Shown here piece after piece: positions 18,099 through 26,147 of a DNA stretch of 64,000 nt. Under the pieces are notes generated by a model. That model had not been told where the DNA came from, did not search any database, and saw nothing but the letters and a program-made list of their open reading frames with translations. How positions within the stretch are numbered: position 1 is the first letter of the stretch; each line of letters opens with the position of its first letter. A program made the position numbers and the translations under genes. Source of the DNA: JAKLFA01 sp964450385 (GTDB lineage Bacteria > Omnitrophota > Gorgyraeia > Zapsychrales > JANLHA01); NCBI GenBank assembly GCA_964450385.1, contig CAYVEC010000001.1, positions 1 to 64,000 on the forward strand. Direction: 5' to 3'.

Positions 18099-19286
18099 AT
18101 GAATAAAGTCACGATCCGCGATGTCAATTATAAGGGAAAAAAAGTCATTGTCCGTTGTGACTTTAATGTCCCGCTTGATGAGGCGCTTCAGATCACGGAT
18201 GACCTGAGGATCTCCGCGGCCCTGCCGACGATCCGACATATCCTGGCCCAGGGGCCTGCCAAGGTGATCCTGATGAGCCATATGGGCCGGCCTAAGGGTG
18301 AGGTCATTGATTCGATGCGGCTCACGCCGGTGGCCAAACGGCTTGAGGAACTTTTAGGGGAAAAGGTTGTTAAGCTTGATGACTGCGTGGGTGACGCGGT
18401 CGCCTCGGCGATCGCCAAGGCCGACGCCCGGGTGATCCTGCTCGAGAACCTCCGTTTCCACAAGGAAGAGACGAAGAACGATCCTGTTTTTGCCCAGCAG
18501 CTTGCGGCCTTGGCCGACTGTTATGTGAATGACGCCTTCGGCAGTGCCCACCGCGCGCATTCATCGACCGAGGGCATCGCCCGGTATTTGCCGTCGGCGG
18601 CGGGATTCCTTCTGGAGCGGGAGATCGAATTTCTTTCCAAGGCCGTGGATAAGCCGGCGAAGCCCTTCGCGGTGATCCTCGGCGGGGCCAAGGTCTCGAG
18701 TAAGATCGCGCTTATCGAAAATATCCTGCCCAAGGCCGACACCCTTGTCATCGGCGGGGGGATGGCCTATACCTTTTTAAAGGCGCAGGGTGTCGCGATC
18801 GGCAAATCGCTGTTAGAAGAGGAATCGATCCCGGTGGCGAAGACCATTCTGGCCAAGGCGGCGGAACAGAACGTCAAGGTCGTGCTGCCGACGGATTATA
18901 TGATCGTCGAGGATTTTGAGAAGCCGGAAGGACGGCGCGTTATTCGCGGCGATATCCCTGACGGCTGGGAAGGGGTTGATATCGGGCCCGAGACCCTGAA
19001 GGTCTTTATGAGTGCCCTTCAAGGGGCCAAGACGATCGTCTGGAACGGCCCGGTCGGGGTGTTTGAGATCGACGCCTTTGCCGACGGGACGCGCGGGTTG
19101 GCGCGATATGTTTCGGGGATGACGGGCGTCACCTCGATCGTGGGCGGCGGTGATACCGCTGCGGCTGTGGCCAAATTCGGGTGTGAGCAGGGGATGACCC
19201 ATATTTCGACGGGTGGCGGGGCCTCGCTCGAGTTGCTTGAGGGGAAAGTCTTGCCGGGTATCGCGGTGATCCCGGATAAAAAATAG
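18099..19286 (+). CDS. pgk: Phosphoglycerate kinase
   Basis: 395 residues, the usual bacterial length. It has VIVRCDFNVPLDE (substrate-binding Arg and Asp, ~17-29), HMGRPKGE (~62-69), LENLRFHKEE, FGSAHRAHSS, GGAKVSSKI (~195) and the nucleotide loop GGGDTAAAV (~348-356). It makes ATP and 3-phosphoglycerate from 1,3-bisphosphoglycerate in the cytoplasm. ATG 18099 has an AGAGGAG site. It is the first gene of a pgk-tpiA-secG operon; gapA is not in the window. Confidence 0.98.
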   Translation: MNKVTIRDVNYKGKKVIVRCDFNVPLDEALQITDDLRISAALPTIRHILAQGPAKVILMSHMGRPKGEVIDSMRLTPVAKRLEELLGEKVVKLDDCVGDAVASAIAKADARVILLENLRFHKEETKNDPVFAQQLAALADCYVNDAFGSAHRAHSSTEGIARYLPSAAGFLLEREIEFLSKAVDKPAKPFAVILGGAKVSSKIALIENILPKADTLVIGGGMAYTFLKAQGVAIGKSLLEEESIPVAKTILAKAAEQNVKVVLPTDYMIVEDFEKPEGRRVIRGDIPDGWEGVDIGPETLKVFMSALQGAKTIVWNGPVGVFEIDAFADGTRGLARYVSGMTGVTSIVGGGDTAAAVAKFGCEQGMTHISTGGGASLELLEGKVLPGIAVIPDKK

Positions 19287-19312
19287 AAGGGCCATTGAGG
19301 AAGGGTGGGGAT

Positions 19313-20080
19313 ATGAGAAAGCTGTTTGTCGCAGGGAATTGGAAGATGAATAAGAACGTGCGCGAGGCGGTTGACCTGATCAACAGTCTCAAGCGCGAGA
19401 TCGGCGATGTCGCAGAGGTCGACGTGGCGGTCTGTCCGACGTTCGTCTGTCTTGCCGAGGCCGTGGATACCGCGGGTGAATCGAACATCCGTGTCGGCGC
19501 GCAGAACATGTATTGGGAGGCGAACGGCGCCTTCACGGGCGAGGTCGCCCCGGGGATGCTCAAGGATATCGGCGTGACGTATGTGATTCTTGGTCATTCA
19601 GAGCGCCGTCAGTTTTTCGGCGACACCAATGAGACCGTTAACAAGAAGATCCGCGCGGCGCTCGCGCATGGGCTGCTGCCGATCGTGTGTATCGGTGAGA
19701 GCCTTGACGAGCGTGAGGCTGGGCAGACCATGGACGTGATCAAGACGCAGTGTGAGGGGTCGCTCCATGGGCTCACCGCGGCGGAGATGGAAAAGATCAC
19801 GCTGGCCTATGAGCCGATCTGGGCGATCGGCACCGGGAAGACCGCGACGTCGGCCCAGGCCCAGGAGGTGCACGCCTTTATTCGGGGATGGCTCAACAAG
19901 GCCTTCGGCGCCGAGACCGCCGATGCCGTGCGTATTCAATATGGCGGGAGTGTCAAGGCTGAGAATACGGTCGAGCTCTTATCTCAGCCGGATATCGATG
20001 GGGCGCTGGTCGGCGGGGCAAGTCTGAAGGCGGATTCGTTTGTCGGGATCATTCGGAACGCTGTCGGGATCGTTAAATAA
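19313..20080 (+). CDS. tpiA: Triosephosphate isomerase
   Basis: 255 residues of a TIM barrel: FVAGNWKMNK (active-site Lys), GAQNMYWEANGAFTGE, ILGHSERR (catalytic His), AYEPIWAIGTG (catalytic Glu and the phosphate loop) and YGGSV. It interconverts DHAP and glyceraldehyde-3-phosphate. The start is ATG 19313, after AGGGTGGGG; an in-frame start 18 bases upstream is possible but lacks a good site. It follows pgk by 26 bases. Confidence 0.98.
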   Translation: MRKLFVAGNWKMNKNVREAVDLINSLKREIGDVAEVDVAVCPTFVCLAEAVDTAGESNIRVGAQNMYWEANGAFTGEVAPGMLKDIGVTYVILGHSERRQFFGDTNETVNKKIRAALAHGLLPIVCIGESLDEREAGQTMDVIKTQCEGSLHGLTAAEMEKITLAYEPIWAIGTGKTATSAQAQEVHAFIRGWLNKAFGAETADAVRIQYGGSVKAENTVELLSQPDIDGALVGGASLKADSFVGIIRNAVGIVK

Positions 20081-20157
20081 CAGGGATCCGGACCGGGATT
20101 CGGCTCGGGGGTATCGGCCGACCGGGATTCGGTGACCGGGTCTTGGGAGAACGTCAT

Positions 20158-20529
20158 ATGGTTATGGGATTGATTATTGTGGTTCATGCGATCGCATGTG
20201 TTGGGCTTGTCTTTGTGGTTCTCATTCAATCCGGCCGGGGAGGCGGGTTGACCGAGGGGTTCGGCGGGGCCGAATCCGTGTTTGGGGCGAAGACGACCGA
20301 GGCCATGGTCAAGATCACGACGACGCTTGCGGTGATCTTTCTGGTCACGAGTTTGGTGTTGGCCTTTATGTCCGCGAGGGCAGAGAAATCGTTGATGGCG
20401 GGTCAGGGCGATGTCCTTGATCAATTGCCGGCCCCGGAGAAGACGATCACGATTGATATTCCGGTCGATGCCGCGTCACCTGAGGCCAAACCATTGGCCG
20501 AGGCGCAGCCGCCGCAACCGCAGCAATAA
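20158..20529 (+). CDS. secG: Preprotein translocase subunit SecG
   Basis: About 123 residues with two membrane helices. It has the SecG hallmark VLIQSGRGGGLTEGFGG between them, followed by SVFGAKTTE and a Pro/Ala/Gln-rich C-terminal tail. It is a SecYEG channel component in the inner membrane. The start is ATG 20158, with GGGAGA upstream; a TTG at 20143 is less likely. The tpiA-secG order is common in bacteria. A strong terminator follows directly. Confidence 0.92.
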   Translation: MVMGLIIVVHAIACVGLVFVVLIQSGRGGGLTEGFGGAESVFGAKTTEAMVKITTTLAVIFLVTSLVLAFMSARAEKSLMAGQGDVLDQLPAPEKTITIDIPVDAASPEAKPLAEAQPPQPQQ

Positions 20530-20539
20530 TAAGGCATCT

Positions 20540-20574
20540 GGCCGCCTGGGGGACGCCCCCTAGGCGGCCTTTTG
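20540..20574 (+). terminator. Intrinsic terminator after secG
   Basis: A 13-bp GC-rich hairpin (left arm 20540-20552, ACG loop, right arm 20556-20569 with one bulged T) is followed by a T-rich tail. It ends the pgk operon. Confidence 0.9.
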
Positions 20575-20584
20575 ATTTTTCCGT

Positions 20585-22381
20585 TTGAAAAGACTCATCT
20601 CCAGACAATCTGAAGATCGCGCGGTGTCGGTGACAGGGATCTTGGCCCTTACCGTGTGGTGTCTTCAGATGGTGGGGGCTGCTGCCCTCGCCGCAGAGGC
20701 TCCGTCGTCGAGGTATGGCGGGACCCTGGTCTTTGCCTCGATGGGGGACCCCAAATCCTTTAATCCTGTCCTGGCGCAGGAGACAAGCACGACCATGGTG
20801 ACGTCCTTTCTTTTTGAAGGGCTGACCCGCATCAATGCCGAGACCCTGGCGGTTGAACCGAATCTCGCCGAGCGATGGGAGATGAACGAGACCGGCCGCG
20901 AGTGGACGTTTTTTTTGAGGCCGGGGGTCCGATGGAACGACGGACAGCTGTTGACGGCCGATGATGTGGTCTTTACCTTTAATCATTTGATCTATAATGA
21001 CGCCATCCCGAGTTCCTCTCGGGATATTTTTTCGATCAAAGGGCAGGTCTTTAAGGTCGAGAAGGTCAATGACCTCACGGTCCGGTTCATTCTGCCGGAA
21101 CCGTTCGCGCCTTTTTTACGCGCGATGGCCCAGGAGATCCTGCCGCGACACAAGCTCGAATCGGTCGTCGATCAGGGGACCTTTAGTTTTCATTGGGGGG
21201 TCGATGCCGCGCCGTCGGAGGTCGTGGGCACGGGCCCGTTCCGGCTGGCGCGGTATCAGCCCGGCGAACGCGTGCGCCTCGAGCGGAATCCGTTCTATTG
21301 GCGCCGTTCAGCGTCGGGAGACGCCCTGCCGTATCTTGACGGGGTGGTCATCCTGATCCTTCAGAATCAGGACGCGATGGTCCTGAAGTTCCTTGAGGGA
21401 GAACTTGATTACTGCGTTGTCCGCGGGGGTGATTATCCGATCCTCAAGCCTCTTGAGGCCGAGCGGGGGTTCACGATCTTTGAGGCCGGGGCGGATTTCG
21501 GGTCGAATTTTCTGGTCTTTAACCAGAACACGCGGAAGAACCCGGCGACGGCACGGCCCTTTGTGGCCGAGCACAAACAGCGGTGGTTCCGTGATGTCCG
21601 TTTCCGTCAGGCGGTCGCGCACGCGATCGATAAGGTGCGGATGATCGATATCGTTAAGAACGGCCTCGGGTACCGTCAGGAGTCTGCGCTTAGTCCGTCG
21701 GCGGGTTTCTATTATAATCCGAACGTCACGATCTACGGATACGACCTCGCCCGGGCGCGAAAATTACTCGCGGAGGCGGGCTACCGGGACCGCGACGGTG
21801 ACGGGGTCATCGAAGACGGTGACGGGACGCCTGTTGAATTCAATCTCTACACGAACGCGGGGAATATCGAACGCGAACGGATCGCGGCGATGATCCGTCA
21901 CGATCTCGGGCAGATCGGCATGCGCGTCAACTATATCGGGCTTGAGTTCAATGCCCTGATCCAAAAACTGAATGCCACCTATGACTGGGATGCCGTGATC
22001 CTCGGGTTGACCGGCGGGATCGAGCCGCATTTCGGCCGGAACGTCTGGCATTCATCGGGCCAGCTTCATCTCTGGAACCCGGCGCAGACCTCGCCCTATA
22101 CGGCCTGGGAGATGAGGATCGATGACATTTTTGATGCGGGGGTGCGCGAGCTTGATGAGGCCCGGCGCAAGGCCCTCTATGATGAGTGGCAGGTCATCGC
22201 GGCCGACAAGGTCCCGCTCATCTATACGATCCTCGGGGTGAATATGTTCGCGGTGCGCAATCGTTTCGGGAACCTTCAACCGACGAGTTATGGCGGCGCC
22301 TTTCATAATATCGAAGAGATCTATGTAACGGAACAGCAGGCGGGCGGGACGTTCCGGAACGAAGAGGGGGACGCGCGGTGA
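20585..22381 (+). CDS. Peptide ABC transporter substrate-binding protein
   Basis: 598 residues of the SBP_bac_5 family (OppA/DppA/YejA). It has an N-terminal hydrophobic signal ending near AALAAEA, then GGTLVFASMGDPKSFNPVLAQ, LAERWEMNETGREWTFFLRPGVRW and VRFRQAVAHAIDK. The length is closer to YejA than to DppA. It would bind peptides or glycopeptides in the periplasm for the permeases downstream. The start is uncertain: TTG 20585 gives a basic N-terminus before the signal but sits in the terminator tail without a clear ribosome site, and TTG 20642 would shorten the signal. Confidence 0.9.
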   Translation: MKRLISRQSEDRAVSVTGILALTVWCLQMVGAAALAAEAPSSRYGGTLVFASMGDPKSFNPVLAQETSTTMVTSFLFEGLTRINAETLAVEPNLAERWEMNETGREWTFFLRPGVRWNDGQLLTADDVVFTFNHLIYNDAIPSSSRDIFSIKGQVFKVEKVNDLTVRFILPEPFAPFLRAMAQEILPRHKLESVVDQGTFSFHWGVDAAPSEVVGTGPFRLARYQPGERVRLERNPFYWRRSASGDALPYLDGVVILILQNQDAMVLKFLEGELDYCVVRGGDYPILKPLEAERGFTIFEAGADFGSNFLVFNQNTRKNPATARPFVAEHKQRWFRDVRFRQAVAHAIDKVRMIDIVKNGLGYRQESALSPSAGFYYNPNVTIYGYDLARARKLLAEAGYRDRDGDGVIEDGDGTPVEFNLYTNAGNIERERIAAMIRHDLGQIGMRVNYIGLEFNALIQKLNATYDWDAVILGLTGGIEPHFGRNVWHSSGQLHLWNPAQTSPYTAWEMRIDDIFDAGVRELDEARRKALYDEWQVIAADKVPLIYTILGVNMFAVRNRFGNLQPTSYGGAFHNIEEIYVTEQQAGGTFRNEEGDAR

Positions 22382-23355
22382 TGGGGATTCTGAAATATAT
22401 TCTTAAACGGTTGGTCGTTGCGGTGCCGGTCATTTTTGTCATGGCCCTGCTGACCTTCTTGCTCATGCAGACCACCGCCGGGAGCTATTACGACATGTTG
22501 AGAATGGATCCCCGGATCTCTCCGGATGTGATCGATCGGTATGTGCGCCTCTATCAATTGGACCGGCCGTTGATCGTTCAGTTTTTGCTTTGGGTCCGTA
22601 ATCTCTTCCGTCTTGAGTTCGGGTATTCGTTTTTTTATAACATTCCGGTCAAGGCCGTGATCGGCGGCCGGCTGATGAACACGCTTATTCTTTCGCTCGT
22701 GAGCCTTGCGGTGACGTGGTGTCTCGCGATCCCGCTCGGGGTCTTAGCTGCGGTCCACCGGAACCGGTGGCTCGACCGGCTGATCCAGATGTGTTCGTAT
22801 GTGGCGCTCTCGACGCCGAGTTTTTTTCTCGCGATGGTCCTGCTCTACTGGGGAAGTCGGAGCGGGCTCTTTGCCCTCGGGGGGATGCATAGCGCGGGAT
22901 ATGAGGATCTTTCTTTATGGGGAAAGATGATCGATTCGATCCGCCATTTGGCGGTCCCGGTCCTCGCCCTCTCGATCGGTTCGATCGGTTCATTGCAGCG
23001 GATCATGCGGGGGAATATGCTGGAGACGCTCGGCCAGCCGTATCTTGTCGCGGCCCGCGCCAAGGGATTATCTGAGCGTAGGGTGATGTATGGGCATGCC
23101 TTGCGGAATGCGATGAATCCCCTGGTCACATTGCTCGGTTATGAATTTGGCGCGTTATTGAGCGGGGCGGCGTTGATTGAGATCATCTGCTCATGGCCGG
23201 GCCTGGGGTCGCTCATGCTCACGGCTGTGCGCGCGAAGGACGTTTATCTGGTGATGGCGAGTTTCATGATGAGCGGGGTCCTGTTTTTGGTCGGGAATCT
23301 GATCGCCGATATTCTCCTGGCCCGGCTGGATCCGAGGATACGTTATGAACGATAG
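22378..23355 (+). CDS. Peptide ABC transporter permease, DppB/YejB type
   Basis: 325 residues with six membrane helices. The N-terminus ILKYILKRLVVAVPVIFVMALLTF is typical of the family. The EAA loop region AARAKGLSERRVMYGHALRNAM (~222-243) contacts the ATPase, followed by NPLVTLLGYEFGALLSGA. It overlaps the stop of the binding protein gene (GTGATG), giving translational coupling. It forms the inner-membrane channel with the next gene product. Confidence 0.93.
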   Translation: MMGILKYILKRLVVAVPVIFVMALLTFLLMQTTAGSYYDMLRMDPRISPDVIDRYVRLYQLDRPLIVQFLLWVRNLFRLEFGYSFFYNIPVKAVIGGRLMNTLILSLVSLAVTWCLAIPLGVLAAVHRNRWLDRLIQMCSYVALSTPSFFLAMVLLYWGSRSGLFALGGMHSAGYEDLSLWGKMIDSIRHLAVPVLALSIGSIGSLQRIMRGNMLETLGQPYLVAARAKGLSERRVMYGHALRNAMNPLVTLLGYEFGALLSGAALIEIICSWPGLGSLMLTAVRAKDVYLVMASFMMSGVLFLVGNLIADILLARLDPRIRYER

Positions 23356-24430
23356 AATGCGACAGCGCCGGGGGTTCTGGCACAACGGATGGGCAGCGGT
23401 CTCTGCGGTCATCCTGGCCGGTTTGTATCTTGTCGCTGCCGGGGCGGATTTTTTCGCGCCGTATGCCTATGACGATGAGGACCGCGACTTTTCCTATTGT
23501 CAGCCCATGGCGGTACGTTTTGTTGACGACGAGGGTGTCTGGCAGCGGCCTTTTGTCTATGGGGTCACGATCTCATTTGACCCGGTTCACCGTCGTGTTT
23601 ATGCGCTGGATAAGGGGAAAAAGTATCCGCTGCGGTTCTTTGTTAAGAGCGGGGAACCGAGGACATTCGGGGTCTGGCAGATATCACGGCGGCTCGTCGG
23701 CGTTGATGCCCCGGGCCGGCTCCATCTTCTGGGTGCTGATTCGCGAGGCCGGGACCTTTTGTCCCGGATCATTTATGGGGGCCGTGTTTCCTTATCGATC
23801 GGCCTGATCTGCGCGGGGATCTCGTTTATCATCGGGCTTGTGATCGGTGGGATCGCGGGTTTCTACGGGGGTCGGGTGGATGAGGTCCTCATGCGGGTCT
23901 GTGAGATGCTCATGATGGTGCCGGGGTTCTATGTCCTCTTGGCGCTTCGGTCCGTGGTGCCGGCAAATTTCACGTCGCTTCAGGTCTACATCAGCGTCGT
24001 GGTGATCCTGTCGCTTATCGGTTGGGCGGGCCTTGCCCGCATCATCCGCGGGATGTGCCTTTCCTTAAGAGAACGCGACTTTGTCCTTGCGGCCAAGGCC
24101 ATGGGGGTCTCGGATCTGGGGATCATCATCCGGCATATTCTGCCGCACACCTTGTCGTATTCGTTGGTCGCGATCATGCTCGCGATCCCGGGGTATATTC
24201 TCGCTGAATCGGCGCTGAGCCTGATCGGGCTCGGGATCCAGGACCCGTATGCGAGTTGGGGGAATTTATTGTCTGAGGGGATGGGGATCATTCAGATCCA
24301 TGAGGCGCCCTGGATCATTCTTCCGGGCGTTTTTATTTTGATCACCGTCATGTGTTTTAATGTCGTGGGAGACGCGGTGCGTGACTCGCTTGACCCCACG
24401 CTCGGCGGTTCCGGGAAACGGATCGTGTAA
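23345..24430 (+). CDS. Peptide ABC transporter permease, DppC/YejE type with periplasmic insert
   Basis: 361 residues. TM1 (~20-38) is followed by an unusually long, roughly 100-residue extracytoplasmic segment, then LLGADSRGRDLLSRIIYGGRVSLSIG and five further helices. The EAA loop reads AAKAMGVSDLGIIIRHILPH. DppC-type permeases are usually about 300 residues; the insert is like that in YejE-type permeases. It overlaps the previous gene by 11 bases and the next by one. Confidence 0.92.
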   Translation: MNDRMRQRRGFWHNGWAAVSAVILAGLYLVAAGADFFAPYAYDDEDRDFSYCQPMAVRFVDDEGVWQRPFVYGVTISFDPVHRRVYALDKGKKYPLRFFVKSGEPRTFGVWQISRRLVGVDAPGRLHLLGADSRGRDLLSRIIYGGRVSLSIGLICAGISFIIGLVIGGIAGFYGGRVDEVLMRVCEMLMMVPGFYVLLALRSVVPANFTSLQVYISVVVILSLIGWAGLARIIRGMCLSLRERDFVLAAKAMGVSDLGIIIRHILPHTLSYSLVAIMLAIPGYILAESALSLIGLGIQDPYASWGNLLSEGMGIIQIHEAPWIILPGVFILITVMCFNVVGDAVRDSLDPTLGGSGKRIV

Positions 24431-25236
24431 TGGACAGTCAACGCGCGAAACTTCTTGTTGTCGAAGGCCTCACCGTGGCCGCTCAGTCGAACGGCCGGGG
24501 GGAGGTCCTTTCTGAGGTGTCGTTTGAGGTGGGACAGGGTGAGATCGTGGCCTTGGTCGGCGGATCAGGGAGCGGCAAGACAACGATCGGGATGTCGGTG
24601 ATGCGCCTGTTGCCGTCGGGGCTCTCGATCGTGACGGGCCGGGTGCTGTTCCAGGGCCAGGACCTGGCGGCCTCTTCCCAGGCTCAGATGCGCGCCCTGC
24701 GCGGAGGAGGGATCGCGATGGTCTTTCAGGACCCTCTCGCGTCCCTGAATCCGGTCTTTACGATTGGCGCCCAGATTCGGGAGGTGATCCGTCAGCACCG
24801 GCCTGTGCGGGGCGCGGTCGAGGAGCGTCGGCGGATCCTCGCGTTACTGACAGGCGTCGGGATCGATGAGGCGGAGCGTGTCATGCGGAGTTATCCGCAT
24901 CAATTAAGCGGAGGGATGCGTCAGCGGGCGATGATCGCCCAGGCGCTGGCCGGGGAGCCGCGGCTGATGATCGCGGATGAGCCCACGAGCAGCGTTGATG
25001 TGACGCTTCAGGCGAAGATCCTCGAGCTGTTCCGTCAGATCCGGCGCGAGCGGGGTGTCGCGATGCTCGTGATCACCCATGACCTTGGTCTGGTTCGGGC
25101 GCTCGCGGACCGGGTGGTCGTTCTTCATGAGGGGCGGGTCGTTGAGCAGGGGCCGGTCGCTCAGGTCATTGATCATCCCCGTCAGGGGTACACACAGCAG
25201 CTGTTGCGCGCGAGTTTATTGGAGCGAGTATGCTAG
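24430..25236 (+). CDS. Peptide ABC transporter ATP-binding protein, DppD type
   Basis: 268 residues: Walker A GGSGSGKTT (~44-52), Q-loop VFQDPLASLNP, signature LSGGMRQR (~158), Walker B LMIADEPTSSVD and switch His in VITHDLG. It is about 55 residues shorter than canonical DppD/OppD because the C-terminal Cys-rich oligopeptide_HPY domain is missing. It pairs with the next ATPase. Start ATG 24430 overlaps the stop of the permease gene. Confidence 0.92.
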   Translation: MDSQRAKLLVVEGLTVAAQSNGRGEVLSEVSFEVGQGEIVALVGGSGSGKTTIGMSVMRLLPSGLSIVTGRVLFQGQDLAASSQAQMRALRGGGIAMVFQDPLASLNPVFTIGAQIREVIRQHRPVRGAVEERRRILALLTGVGIDEAERVMRSYPHQLSGGMRQRAMIAQALAGEPRLMIADEPTSSVDVTLQAKILELFRQIRRERGVAMLVITHDLGLVRALADRVVVLHEGRVVEQGPVAQVIDHPRQGYTQQLLRASLLERVC

Positions 25237-26093
25237 TCGAGTTGCGTGAGGCCAAAAAATATTTTTTCCGATCGTCGGATGGAAATGGATCCTCGGGCAG
25301 CGTCAAGGCCGTGGACGGCGTGTCGCTCCGGGTCGGTAATGGGGTCAACATCGCCTTGGTCGGCGAGTCAGGCTCGGGCAAGACCACGGTGGCCCGGCTT
25401 CTTCTTCGTTTATATGATGTGGACCGGGGCGGGGTATTCTTTAATGGGCAGGATATTACCTTTGCCTCCCGGGCGCGTCTTAAAAGTTTCCGTCAGAATG
25501 TCCAGATAGTGTTCCAGGACCCGTTCGCGAGTCTGGATCCGCGCTGGCGGGTCCGCGATATTGTCCAGGAAGGGTTGTGGCTGTTTCCCCTGCCCTTGAG
25601 CCGGGAGGACGCCCGTCGTCGTGTTGCCGAGACCCTGCGCGCCGTTGGCCTGCCGACACAGGCGCTCGACCGTTTTCCCCATGAATTCAGTGGTGGGGAG
25701 CGCCAGCGGATCGCGATCGCCCGAGCCCTGGTCATGGATCCGCAGATCCTGATCCTTGACGAGGCGGTCTCGTCGTTAGATGTCCTCGTCCAGCAGCAGA
25801 TCCTCGAACTCCTTGTGGGCCTTCAAAAACAGAGGGACATGAATTTCCTGCTCATCACCCACAATCTCCGCGCCGCGCGGTTCGTCTGTGATCGTATCGC
25901 GGTGATGTACCGCGGCCAGATCGTGGAGATGGCGGATACGGCCGAGATATTCCGGAACCCAATCCATCCCTATACCCGGCGATTGCTTTCGGCCTCGGTG
26001 GATTATGCGGTGCCCCGAGGGGGAGACGCGATCGAGCTCGGTGAAAAAATGTCGTTTCATGATAAGGGGAACGGCCATTTTGTGTTAGAGTAA
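25230..26093 (+). CDS. Peptide ABC transporter ATP-binding protein, DppF type
   Basis: 287 residues: Walker A GESGSGKTT (~44-52), VFQDPFASLDPRWR, signature FSGGERQRIAIARAL, Walker B LILDEAVSSLD and LITHNLRAARFVCDRIAVMY. It overlaps the preceding ATPase gene by seven bases. Together the five genes from 20585 form a complete importer whose subunits resemble YejABEF except that the two ATPases are separate proteins. Confidence 0.92.
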   Translation: MLVELREAKKYFFRSSDGNGSSGSVKAVDGVSLRVGNGVNIALVGESGSGKTTVARLLLRLYDVDRGGVFFNGQDITFASRARLKSFRQNVQIVFQDPFASLDPRWRVRDIVQEGLWLFPLPLSREDARRRVAETLRAVGLPTQALDRFPHEFSGGERQRIAIARALVMDPQILILDEAVSSLDVLVQQQILELLVGLQKQRDMNFLLITHNLRAARFVCDRIAVMYRGQIVEMADTAEIFRNPIHPYTRRLLSASVDYAVPRGGDAIELGEKMSFHDKGNGHFVLE

Positions 26094-26147
26094 TATGGGA
26101 TCGCGGGATGTGAAATCAGAGGCGCTGTTCAGGCGAGAGGGAGCGGC

